From: Paulownia fortunei
Lineage: Eukaryota > Streptophyta > Magnoliopsida > Lamiales > Paulowniaceae
DNA length: 64,000 bases
Assembly: GCA_019321725.1 (NCBI GenBank)
Contig: CM033107.1
Span: forward strand, 23,055,445-23,119,444
Direction: 5' to 3'
The notes under the pieces were generated by a model. It searched no databases. It had not been told where the DNA came from and was given only the letters and a program-made list of their open reading frames with translations. A program made the position numbers and the translations under genes. Below, piece by piece: positions 24,831 to 35,356 of this stretch (its first letter is position 1; the number at the start of each line of letters is the position of its first letter).

Positions 24831-26645
24831 GCAAGATGTTCCACAATCAAAATCTAATCAAGCGCCCTCTCCAACTAGGCACTGTAACTCAACATCAGTG
24901 ACATAAAAATCCTCACAAGTACCAACTGGTTCTCAAAGTGATGCCTAAGATGGGAGAGAGGATGACACATCCAAGCAACACGCGCGCACACAAATTCTTG
25001 CATTGAAAGCCGTTGCTGGTTTAAAAACAATCTGCTTAAAACCTTTTTACAAATTACAATCTTCAACAAAAGCATCAGAGCATGTTTTATGCTTACACAA
25101 GCCAAAGTAGCTTCTTTACCAGTTGGCAGAAAGCTCTGTAACAAGAGTGAAGAAAGATGAACCAGCAAGTATATATTCATGTGAATATGGAATCTACTGT
25201 AAACACGAGGGACAAATTTATCAACTGAAGAGATGTTTTTTTGGGTTTTATGTTACATCTACAACAATGCCCTTACGGCGGCATACAGAAATTCTAGAGG
25301 GATACCATGCAAATGGAGATCCAACAATGATTCTAAAACAATATCACACAAAATAATACTTCACCTAAACAGATTATGGAAATGCAATTAGGACAGGATC
25401 CAATTTCACAAAATGATTCTAAAACAATATCACACAAAATCATAATTCTCCCAAACAGATTAGAAACGGCAAATAAGACACGAGTTAAATTACTTCTTGT
25501 ATTCAAAGCCATTACACAAGAACAACTTGAGACAATGGACACAGAAAAGCAGCAGCTCAACTTCTTGACATCTAATTCAAAATACATTATACAAAAAGAG
25601 AGTGGTGCCCAACTTAGTTCAACGAACAGGTTCTCATGCAAGAAGAAAATTGGGCACCTGAATAATTTGCTCATACAAACAATGCTACAGATTACATTAA
25701 ATTCGTCCAGTGATAAATAATTCCCAAACAATATGTGATTCAGAAGTCAATTACTGAAAATAACATAAGCAAGTGATCCATCAAATAAAGAGACACGACC
25801 TTTTTTCATGCAACTGTATGAAACCAATACTTATATACAGCATCTAGACTATGAAATGTAATCATCAAACAATCATCTGAAACCTAACTCAGAGTTCTGA
25901 CAAGCAAGCTATATAAAACAGAAACCATCTGCCACAGGTATTGCAAACTATAGAAATTCTGGCGAGCTCTCTGCAAGCAAACGTAGATGGAAGGTATAAA
26001 CTCAAAAACATTGAAGACAGTCACAAGTGTCATCCCAGATCTAAAATCTTCCACCAATTTATACTGAGAAGCAAATTTGGAGTCCTACACAACCAAATAA
26101 ACACAACACCACCAATATTAAGTGCAGGAATATGGAAGTATTTGCATAATGAATGAGAAAAAAAAAAGAAACAAACAAAAAAACAAACTTTACAGAAAGC
26201 TCTGTCACTCAAAGTAAAGCCAGGCATCCAGAAGCAGGTCCTTTCCCCAAAGGCTCTACCAAATATCAAAATTGCACAGCAAATAGGAAATAGCGAAAAT
26301 AACCCTATTCCAGAACATCAACTCAACAACATTCGTGTGACAATAAAAAACTTTCAATTTTATGTCCACACAGCAACCATATTACAACCACTCCTACATA
26401 AGAATTAAATCTAAAAACAGAAAAAGGACGGACAAAAACTTTTAGCATGGACTAATGACCACAATGAGGAAAACCATTAATCTTATAACCATAATATAAC
26501 ATGAAGGAACAGTAGGGATAGTCATGGATGCTCATAATGACAGAATTCATTGAGCAACACAACAAGAACTAATAGCTAAAATGTTCGATACTTCATCTAG
26601 AGAAAGAAAAGTTCAACAAAAAAAAGTCAATAACATATTAAACCT
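24831..26645. other. non-coding stretch downstream of the SURF6-like gene
   Basis: Compared with neighbouring intergenic DNA, this stretch is less AT-biased and less repetitive, as transcribed non-coding DNA often is. None of its reading frames resembles a known family and no splice-consistent coding structure emerges on either strand. It could hold the 3' untranslated region of the minus-strand gene at 26646-27680 or a non-coding transcript. A short direct repeat (AATGATTCTAAAACAATATC, 86-bp period) begins near 25327 and 25413. Confidence 0.4.
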
Positions 26646-27680
26646 TCACTCCTGAGTAATGTAGCCCTCCTTCCGACCCTCGAAACCAGGCCTCATCAAC
26701 TTCTTCTCACGCTTAGCAATCTTCCTCATCTTTTTGTCGTTGATCCTCCCCACAATATTCTCTTTCCTCTTCCGCTGTCTCTCGTCCTTCATCTTCTCCT
26801 GGGTTTCTACCCTCTCCTTCCACTTCTCCGCATTCTTCTCCTTCTTCCTCTTCTCCCTCTTCATGCTCTCCTTAATCAACCGTGCGTCGTCATGCACCTT
26901 CACCCCCATCGCTCGGCTTGTAGCAGCCTTCCATGACTCACGCTCTGCAACACCTGGATTCTCCCTCTTCACCTCCTGTGATCTCTTCGCTCTTTCCAAC
27001 TCCTTGCCCTTTGACAATTTCTTCTTCTGCTTCTTCACATGTTTCCCCTCATCTTCATCTCCCAATCTCACCTTCCCATATTCAATAATTTCCTCCCCAT
27101 CTTCATCCTCATCCAAATGCGCTCCCTTCTCACTCTGCCCTCCATCATTCTCACCACCCCTCTTCCTCTTCTTTCCATCATTCCTCACCTTCTTTTCATC
27201 AGTTCTCTTCTCACCGCGGTTTCCTCGCAGCAATTCAATCTTTCTACGCAGCTTTTCTCTCAGCTCTTCGTAAGTAACCGACTTCTCCGTATTCTCCTCC
27301 ATATGAATCGGCTTATCCCGAGACTCACCATCTTCAAGATTGTCGAAATTTCCCTCGTCGGTGAGGGGTGTCTTGCTAACTTGTTGCTGTTGGAGGAGGT
27401 GGAGGGTGGAGGAGGGTTCGCTTTCGGGGTCGAAGCGGTGGCGGCGGGCGAGCTTTAGGTTCTGTTTGGACTGTTGCTTTAAACAGGCCTTGGCGGCTTT
27501 GGAGAGGCCCTGGTACCATGGCTTCGATTCGGGATCGTCGTTCGATAGGTAGAATCTCGCCGGTATCAATTCTACCAAGTGATCGAAAAATTCACTATGT
27601 GAATGGATTATAGATTTCAGATCCCCACCAATTTCGGCGGCGGGAGTGGGGCTGGTTTGTTTTTGCTTCTTCTTCTTCAT
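26646..27680 (-). CDS. SURF6 / Rrp14-like nucleolar ribosome-biogenesis protein
   Basis: A single uninterrupted frame of 344 residues from ATG at 27680 to TGA at 26646-26648. The N-terminal part (about residues 22-90, including HSEFFDHLVELIPARFYL and KACLKQQSKQNLKLARRHRF) matches the Rrp14 N-terminal domain. A short conserved block, SVTYEELREKLRRKIELLRG (about 132-152), follows. A long Lys/Arg/Glu-rich coiled-coil-like region then runs to the C-terminus, ending MRPGFEGRKEGYI, a conserved SURF6-family end. Family knowledge: SURF6/Rrp14 are nucleolar RNA-binding proteins needed for pre-rRNA processing and large-subunit assembly. Length is similar to other plant members and no disruption is seen. 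A telo-box lies just upstream, and a MULE begins about 155 bases upstream of the start codon, so the proximal promoter is very short. Open frames on the other strand here are mirror images of its acidic/basic composition. Confidence 0.92.
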   Translation of the reverse strand: MKKKKQKQTSPTPAAEIGGDLKSIIHSHSEFFDHLVELIPARFYLSNDDPESKPWYQGLSKAAKACLKQQSKQNLKLARRHRFDPESEPSSTLHLLQQQQVSKTPLTDEGNFDNLEDGESRDKPIHMEENTEKSVTYEELREKLRRKIELLRGNRGEKRTDEKKVRNDGKKRKRGGENDGGQSEKGAHLDEDEDGEEIIEYGKVRLGDEDEGKHVKKQKKKLSKGKELERAKRSQEVKRENPGVAERESWKAATSRAMGVKVHDDARLIKESMKREKRKKEKNAEKWKERVETQEKMKDERQRKRKENIVGRINDKKMRKIAKREKKLMRPGFEGRKEGYITQE

Positions 27681-27704
27681 TCTTCCGCTACCTAGGTGTG
27701 TGAA

Positions 27705-27713
27705 TTAGGGTTT
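27705..27713 (-). promoter_or_regulatory. telo-box in the SURF6-like promoter
   Basis: AAACCCTAA on the minus strand, 25 bases upstream of the ATG. A TATA-like CTTATAAG follows at about 27727-27734. Telo-boxes are established elements of plant ribosomal-protein and ribosome-biogenesis promoters, which fits the gene's role. Confidence 0.7.
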
Positions 27714-27835
27714 GGAAAGAGGGGAACTTATAAGGGAGGGTTGGTTGTCAAAACGACGCAGTTATTTCAGGTAGTGTTCTAGTCTTATTACTCTTCGCCA
27801 TTACATAATTTAAATCACGGTTGTATTAATTAAAA

Positions 27836-28018
27836 GGGGAAATTACACTTAGTAACTATTTGTATTTTTAAACGTTGCCAATCAATTTTATTTTTTTTAT
27901 TACATTTTATTATATCAACTCCACGGGTTTTGTATGTTGCCACCTTCGTCTTACTGTTAGTAAAATATTTCACCAAATCCTATCACGTGCCTTGCACACA
28001 TAAATTTTAAAGATAAAA
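27836..28018 (+). repeat. MULE left terminal inverted repeat
   Basis: Pairs with the inverted right end at about 35160-35346. Both ends begin AATTACACTT after the terminal four to five bases. The inner limit is approximate. Confidence 0.8.
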
Positions 28019-28094
28019 ATATATTTGATCAATAAATATAGTGGACAAACTTGTCACCTTACCCACTTACCCACTAATTTTTATTTAGGTAAAA

Positions 28095-28310
28095 TTGAAC
28101 GGAATTATAGAAGAAGTCTTTTTTCATTCTTGTGCCCTTTTTGAAGTAAAAATGTGGAAGCAAATCGCAAAATTCATGGAAGAGATATGTCATTGTGCAA
28201 GAAATGCAACCAAAAAAATGTCTTGGACTGACCTCAACCTAGGAAGGAAGTATGCTGCTTGTGAAAATTTTCGGGTAGGAGGAATTTCACAAACCCAAGT
28301 TCCATTTTAG
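28095..28310 (+). pseudogene. GRF-type zinc-finger fragment within the MULE
   Basis: A 71-codon frame contains CHCARNATKKMSWTDLNLGR followed by KYAAC and NFRVGG. This spacing resembles the GRF zinc finger (CxCG...SWT..NPGR.F..C) found in many plant transposon-associated proteins. The frame ends right after the motif, so at best it is a fragment or a first exon. No partner exon was identified. Function in transposition is unknown. Confidence 0.45.
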
Positions 28311-30439
28311 TTTTTGATTTGTGAAAATCACCTAATAATTACTAGAAAAATTAATGTATGTTTCACTTAAATCTCTTAATTTGTTAGTAAAAAATGAATT
28401 TTTCATAGCTATAATTTGATTTGAATGTTCACTGAATTTTTAGAAAAACATTGTAGATAATTTATAATTTGTGAAATTAATTTAAAATTTTTAAATATAA
28501 TTTTGAATTTCTAAAAGTATTTTTTAATTTCTAAGACCAATTTATATTTTGGAAAATATTTTATAATTCTGAAGCCTTTTCTAATTTTCAGAAAGTATTT
28601 TGTAAATTCTTAAAAAAAATCTGAAATTTGTGAAATTAATATTGAATTATGAAACTAAATTTTAATTTTTGAAATAATTTATAATTCAGTAAGTTGGAGG
28701 TTGTACTTACTTTGTATGGATTGATCCCCCAATGTGCACTAGAGCTCGACAAATTATTTTGGGACTACTAAAATAAGTTAATAGACTTGAAGATGATTTG
28801 AGACAAAAGAGATTAAGAGAGAAGTGGTTGTGGGTGGCATTGATTATATTTTGGACTATTTGTATACCTCTTTAAGTGATTAAAATGATAACACTGTTTT
28901 ATATATGAATAATTATAACATAGTGTATTTTAGGTAGGAATTAGGACATAGACAAATTCTAATTTTCAAATGTTCTCTGAATTTTGGTTATAATCCAATT
29001 TTTCACGTAATGTGTGTGTATTGTATCAATGAATGGATTTCACTTTTATGTAAGATGTTATCAAGTGTATCCCACTAATAAATTTTTAATATGTAATATC
29101 ATTTCAATATAACAAAAAGTACAATTACAAGATAATAATTGAAATAACAATTTTTCTGCACAATGACAAAAAGATATCATTTCATTTCAAATATGATCAT
29201 TACAACTTGAAAATTACAAATATGACCAAAAAGCAATATTGGCTAATCCGTTCAAACAATCTGTCATGCACAATCATCCCAAATGTTAAATCTATTCTTA
29301 AAAGCTAAACTTGTTCATACACATCAACATCCACAAATGTAACCAAAAGCAATTCCCAAAACCTAAAGCTCCACTTCACAATGTTCATACACATCAACTT
29401 CCACAAATGTCATCAAAAGTTATCCCAAAATATAAAGCTACACTTCACAAAATATGTCCAAAAGTTAGAAAATGACTAAAAGTTAAATCGATCCAAATGT
29501 TACATTTGAGTGCAAATTGGTATTTCTTATTCTTCTTCTATATAAATTCTTGGATTCTTTCTTGGATTCATTGGTCTTGGTAGTGGAGAACTTGATATTT
29601 TAAGTTATGTTGTTGCTTTCTGGAGGTCTCCATACAGGCTTGGTTAACGCATTGGAATTGGAGACTTACTAATCATTAACATTGCTGGTTGTTTTTCCTT
29701 TACCCTTACTCTGTGAAGTTGCATCCTTATTTTTGGTTGTTGTTCCTTGAGTCTTTGCAATTAAATAATTTATTTTGCTTGTTGACACTTGAGAGCAGAT
29801 TGTATCTTGTGTAGGTTTCTTGTTTACCTATGCACCAAATGTTAGATGAATAAGTTAAGATATTATGTACAAATGTATAATCCACCAAAGAATAATCCCC
29901 ACCTTCAACTTTGTCTTCACACCAAGTGTTTTTATTTGTGTTTGGGATTATTGTGTAGGTACTACAACTTTTCCTATATCCTTTGACTGTATAGGACCAA
30001 GATAGTATATCAACAATAACCTTAAAGAAGTTTGCACTGAATGTAAATTAGTTAGTACCTCTATATTGTGATTCTTGCACTGTATTTTTTTTGTCTTGAT
30101 TGTACAAAGATTTGTATATCTGTCCTTGGACTTGCAGCATTTACACTACTTGCGACTCTAGTAGGTGAAGTAATTACACAAGTTCTTATTACCACTGTAG
30201 TGGTGGTTGTAGTAATTTTCTTGCCTTTCATTTTCTTTTGAACATCTTTGTTGGCAATTTAAATATCATCACTTGAAAATAATCTTTTTTTTACTCTGTT
30301 TAATTATAAAAAAATAGACAAAAGAAAGAAATAATTACAAAATAATTACATCATAACTGTATGAAAAAATCTACTTACCTTTGTAACAGGTTGTTCTCTT
30401 TAAATAGCTGTAGGAACACCCAATCCATCATCTGTAGGC

Positions 30440-33400
30440 TGAATAGGCTTAAGTAATGGACAACGTCTTGCGTCATGATTTGGCTTTTTGCATTTTGAGC
30501 ATGTCATTATAACTCATTTTCTTGCTTAATCTCACTGACTGCTAGAGTTGTAAACGAACCAAGCCGGTTGCGAGCTATTCGAATCTCGACTCAAAAAAAA
30601 ATTCGTTCGATATCGATCGTTAAATTTAACGAGTCGAGCTTGAGCTCGATTTTGAGTTCGAAAATTTTATCGAGCCTAGTAGTATTTGGCTCGTTAGCTC
30701 GCGAGTCTGCTCGTTTATATGCTTGCCAGCCTGTTCGCGAGTTTGAGCTCAAGTTCGGCTTGTTTATATACTCACAAAATTGTTCACTAGCCTGGCTCGT
30801 TTGATAAGTTCACAAATATGTTCGCAAGCGGCTCATTTAGAAGTTCGATAATAGATTTGATAAAATTATAAAAATCTTAAATATAAAATTTTTCAATAGA
30901 ATCGAACACAACACCTTTAAAGAAAATATAAAAACTCACACCACTAAACCAACTACATTTTTGTATAATCAAGCATATTAAAATATTCTTTAAGGACTAG
31001 TATAATTAATAAATAAAATTTAATGCAATTCTTATAATGGTATATTTAGAATAATTAATTAAATAATTATATATAACCAAGATAATTCATAAAATAAGAA
31101 TACAAATTTAGAATAGTTAATAAAATTAGGCTAATCAAATAAAATCAACTTTTAGTATGATTTATGAATAATCTAAAGTATGACCTACTTGAAATTAATA
31201 AATTTCGTACATTTAAAAAAATTTAAAATAAGAATATAAATAGAGAATAATAAATTTAGATTAATCAATGCAATTCTTATAATTGTATATTTAGAATAAT
31301 TATTTAACTAATTATCTATAACCAAGATAATTCTTAAAATAAGAATATAAATTTAGAATAATTAATAAAATTAGGCTAATCAAATAAAACCAATTCTTAA
31401 GATGATAAACTATAATAATAAACTAAAATTTTATATATTAACTATATTTAAAATAATTCGTAAACTAAGAACTTCAATTAATAATAATAATCATATATTA
31501 AAATATAAAATAAATAATTAAATTTCAACTTAAGATAATTCATTAACATAAGATTAAATTTAGAATCTTTTTAATCTTTTTCGTATTATATCTGAATAAA
31601 ATTCGAATCATGAATTATTATGAATATCGAATAATACCCGCACACGTTTTTTTTACTATGCTCTTAAGGGATGATTAGTATATAACAATAAAATTATATG
31701 GGAATAGAATGAATTTAGGAATGTCGAATAAATTTGCTACATTTAAAATATTTAACAATAAGAATATAAATTGAGAATAATAAATTTAGAGTAATTAAGA
31801 AAAAAACTCAATTCTAAATTCTAAGATGATAAACTATTATAGTCAACTAATAATTTTATATACTAACTACAATTTACATCATTTATAAAATTTTCAAGTT
31901 AATAATAATAAACTTAGTATAATAAATAAAATTTAATAATATACTATAGAACCATGATTTAGAATAATTAAATAAAAAATAAAAGTCAAACTTAAGATAA
32001 TGAATAAAAATTAAGATAAAATAAGAATAAAAATATAAAATAATAAAATAAAAACTAAATCAAATATCATACTTTAAGATAATATATTTAGATTAATATT
32101 AGTTAGAAGATTAAATAGTTGTGTCGCTTTAAAATTTAAAAAACATAAAAATATAAATATATAATAATATACTTAGTTTAATCAACTAAAATTCAATTCT
32201 AAATCTTAGAATGATAAACTATAATAATAAACTAAAATTTTATATATTAACTATATTTAAAATAATTCATAAACTATGAACTTCAATTAATAATAATAAG
32301 TGTAGATTAAAATATAAAATAAAATGTGTTGTTTTCTATTTTTTGAAATGAAATGTCCTTATCGAGCTTGAACTCGGTTGTATGCTTAACAAGCTCGAAA
32401 ACGTTGAGCTCGATTTTATGCTTAACAAGCTTGAGCTAAGTTCGAGATTTCTAATCATTTAATGAGCCGAGCTCGAATTAAACTTGTTTAACATACTAAA
32501 TAAGTCATTTTCAAACCGAATTCGAGTTGTTCGTGAGCTTAATAACTTTCAAACAAATCGAGCTCAACCTTAATTACAAAAGCTCGAATTGAGCTCAAGT
32601 CGAGCTCAATCTTTTTCCTGTTCGGCTCAATTCGATTCGATTACAGCCCTACTGACTGCTTAGTTTCTTGTCCTTTTTTTCCATTGTTCCCTTCATCTAG
32701 TTCTTTTCTCTTGTTGTAATTTTTGGACCTACCAGGCAGTTTTTCATAAACTAAAAGGATCAATGGTGGTAAATCTACCTTGGGCCACGTCACTGCCATC
32801 CAGTACACCTATCAAATGGCTATAAGTCTTCATGAAAATCTTTTTCTTGTAACAATTATCCACATAGTCTTCAGGAGTATATCCCATATAGTACAATCCA
32901 CAAATAGCATATGCACAAGGGATCCATATTAGCTCCCATCTTTTGCAACTACTTGTTTTCTCCCCCAAGCAGCTTAAATCTAGTCCCATAATAACTCTCA
33001 ATTTCAAATTGATCATGATCATTCTAGTGGGCAATGAACTCCATGGCCTTCTTCTTTATCTCTAAAAGCTTATTGATTTTAGGACATAAGTCCCTATTAT
33101 ACTTCTCCATTTGATCTCTCCTCACATGTATCCTCCTCATCAAAATAATCCTTATAATTTGTAGCATACTCGCAATTGGTCTGCACCTGGCTCTCAATAT
33201 CATTAAATTGAAACTTTCAGATATGTTATTCAACAATATGTCACACTTTGAATAAGTGATAAAGTGAGGCCTAGACCAATTTATTGGTGGCCTGTGAACC
33301 AACTATTCATATGCAGCTACATCCCTCTCCTTCAATATTGGCTACCTCCCAAACTGTCTACATTTTGTTTTCACAGTTGTACCTGGATTTGACTTCATAA

Positions 33401-34380
33401 TTTCATCAGTATAGGACCAAACCATGGTGTATTGTTCACAGTCAGACTCACTACCCATTTAAACACTTTTTTCTTTGCTCTGTACAATTGACTCTTGTTA
33501 AATACCAGCTTCATGTTTTTTTGAATTATTGTCATCATATAATCCACTAACCATTTAGGGTCAATCCAAATTTTGTCTTTGTACAAATTAGCTAACCATA
33601 TTATTGCATAGGATATTTATGTTTGACATTATATGTTTTTTTTTGCATAGTGTCCTAATTTTGTACCTTAGAAGTATAAATAACCATGGGCAAGTTTTAT
33701 GTTTGTAAATATTATATCTCTTCATTGTTTAATTGAGTGTTGTCTCACTGTTTATCTAAATGCTGTAGTGTCATCGAAACACATGCCCAATTCAAATTTA
33801 GGATCATTAATATCTACCCTTGTATTGAACATTGGATGACCATTATGCATATTATTACCTTCAGAACTTATATGACTGAATAAATTATTTTCTACTTGTT
33901 CACTAAACGTTGCAGCTTGTAACTTTAACATATGTAGGACACCCCCACTCTATCTTTGTATCAATGTTATTATCAAACAGTGTATCATCATCAAATGCTT
34001 CACATTCACTATCAATAAATATCTCAGTTATGTCAGAATCTGAACCTATTGATTGTCCATCCTAAATTTCATTATTGTCTCTATCATCAACTACATCATA
34101 ATTCATATTCAAAGGCTCATTATCATCCACTCGTCCCTCACTCATATAATCAGTTTGGTCCCTATTGACCTCATTCATATCTATGCTATCTTTATTATCA
34201 CCAACAAAATTAAGAGGCTCATCAATAGTAGAGAAGTCTTTGGTAGGTTTTTCAAAACTCTTAGATTTACTACAAGATACACCAATTTTTTCATGTTCTA
34301 CAAACACCGCAACCATTCTATTCGCATAAATGAAGTTCACTAAATTAAAAGTATTATTATCATTTTGTATTAACATCAAA
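30440..34380 (-). pseudogene. defective MULE transposase, catalytic core deleted, interrupted by a hAT element
   Basis: Read from 34380 downward on the minus strand. An acidic N-terminal region lies at about 34380-34060. Near 33586-33400 is a segment with WLVDYM and SQLYRAKKKVF, typical of the DNA-binding part of MULE transposases, continuing as EIMKSNPGTTVKTK. Just downstream (33300-33024) comes CDILLNNISESFN and MLQIIRIILMRR, which in intact proteins lie C-terminal to the DDE core. A SWIM-type segment follows (32944-32750; SSCKRWELIWIPCAYA, YTPEDYVDNCY). After the hAT insertion, a zinc knuckle CSKCKKPNHDARRC (about 30505-30460) follows in another frame. The DDE catalytic domain that should separate the second and third segments is absent, several stops and frame changes occur, and two SWIM zinc ligands are changed. 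It cannot encode an active enzyme. Confidence 0.8.
30543..32651. mobile_element. nonautonomous hAT-type element nested in the MULE
   Basis: The left end TAGAGTTGTAAACGAACC and the inverted right end TAGGGCTGTAATCGAATC form short imperfect TIRs. Both flanks carry the same 8-bp CTGACTGC (30535-30542 and 32652-32659), the target-site length of the hAT superfamily. Many GAGCTCGA/TCGAGCTC motifs cluster within about 250 bases of each end, as expected for subterminal transposase-binding repeats. The 1.6-kb interior is extremely AT-rich, with internally repeated blocks (for example AAAATTTTATATATTAACTA near 31425 and 32230) and no transposase. It splits the MULE transposase tail. Confidence 0.85.
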
Positions 34381-35159
34381 TCATTGCAATCATTGACCCC
34401 ACCCTTATGTATTGAAAATATTTAAATTCCTTTATGCCTATCTCATTGGCCATACCATTTAACTCAATCAGTGATATTTATTAGGATGACAATAATCAAT
34501 ATGAGCAATTTCTACAGCTATATAAAATCTTCTTTCTAAATTAACAAACAGCCCAGAGTGATACATTCTTGTAGTGAAGTTCTCATAATGAGGACCTGAT
34601 GGGATGGGAAGAACACTAAAATAAAATAATTCAAGTACTTTAAAATATGTATGAGCACAATAACATAAAAAAAAAATAACAGTATAACATTCTTAGTAAA
34701 CTGTAACTATACTGTAACATGTTTTGAAAAATTAAAACAAGGAAAAAACTTAAATAATTGAACAAAAAATCAATCTTTCAATAAAAAATCATCAACCCAA
34801 CAAATTATGGGGTCATTATTAAAAACCTCATTTAAGTATTCAAAATTACTTACCATAATTAGGAGAAATGCTTCCAAATGGTACGATAGAATCACCATTC
34901 TTTCATATTTTTCACATCATTAAAAGGGATTTCAAATTTCACTAATAGATTAGTGTTTAGTTTGGAAGATTAGTGTTTAGGGCCTTCAAATATATGGTTG
35001 TGGGTTTTTTTTAAAAGAATTTTGGAATATTAGTGTTTGGTTTTGTTCATCTTTGACTACTAAAAATAAACCCTAACTTGTTGATTGTTGGTATATGTTA
35101 TATGTGAGAGACATGTGACCAATTTCAGCGAGAAATTGAGATGCTCACTTGAATGGATG

Positions 35160-35346
35160 ATTTTGCCCTTAAAATTCCCTTGTGCAAGGCATATGATAGG
35201 ATTTGAATGGAATATTCTACCGGTAGTGAGCCTGAGGTGGCAACATGCAAAACTCGTGGAGTTGAAATGGTAAAGTGTAACAAAAAAAAGTTTGATTGGT
35301 AATGTGTAAAAACACAAATAGTTAGGATGACAAAGTGTAATTTTTC
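35160..35346 (-). repeat. MULE right terminal inverted repeat
   Basis: The reverse complement matches the left TIR at 27836-28018 over about 185 bases. The flanking TTAATTAAAA at 35347-35356 completes the target-site duplication. Confidence 0.8.
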
Positions 35347-35356
35347 TTAATTAAAA

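Larger units (their letters stand above)
27836..35346. mobile_element. Mutator-like DNA transposon (MULE) with long terminal inverted repeats
   Basis: The left end (GGGGAAATTACACTTAGT...) and the inverted right end (GAAAAATTACACTTTGT...) match for about 185 bases, sharing blocks such as CAACTCCACG(G/A)GTTTTG(T/C)ATGTTGCCACCT and CAAATCCTATCA(C/T)(G/A)TGCCTTGCACA. Directly flanking both ends is TTAATTAAAA (27826-27835 and 35347-35356), the 9-10 bp target-site duplication expected of MULEs. Inside are a broken minus-strand MULE transposase, a GRF-type zinc-finger fragment near the left end, and a nested hAT element at 30543-32651. Because the transposase is inactivated, the element is nonautonomous. 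The sequence divergence between TIRs suggests it is not recent. Confidence 0.88.

Noticed and set aside
25123..25720. Open frames of 77-114 codons on the + strand
   Set aside because: No conserved motifs, and local direct repeats cut across them; they look like non-coding DNA.
26734..27458. Long + strand open frames opposite the SURF6-like gene
   Set aside because: They are Ser/Phe/Leu-rich mirror images of a Lys/Glu-rich coding sequence; the minus strand carries the conserved domains.
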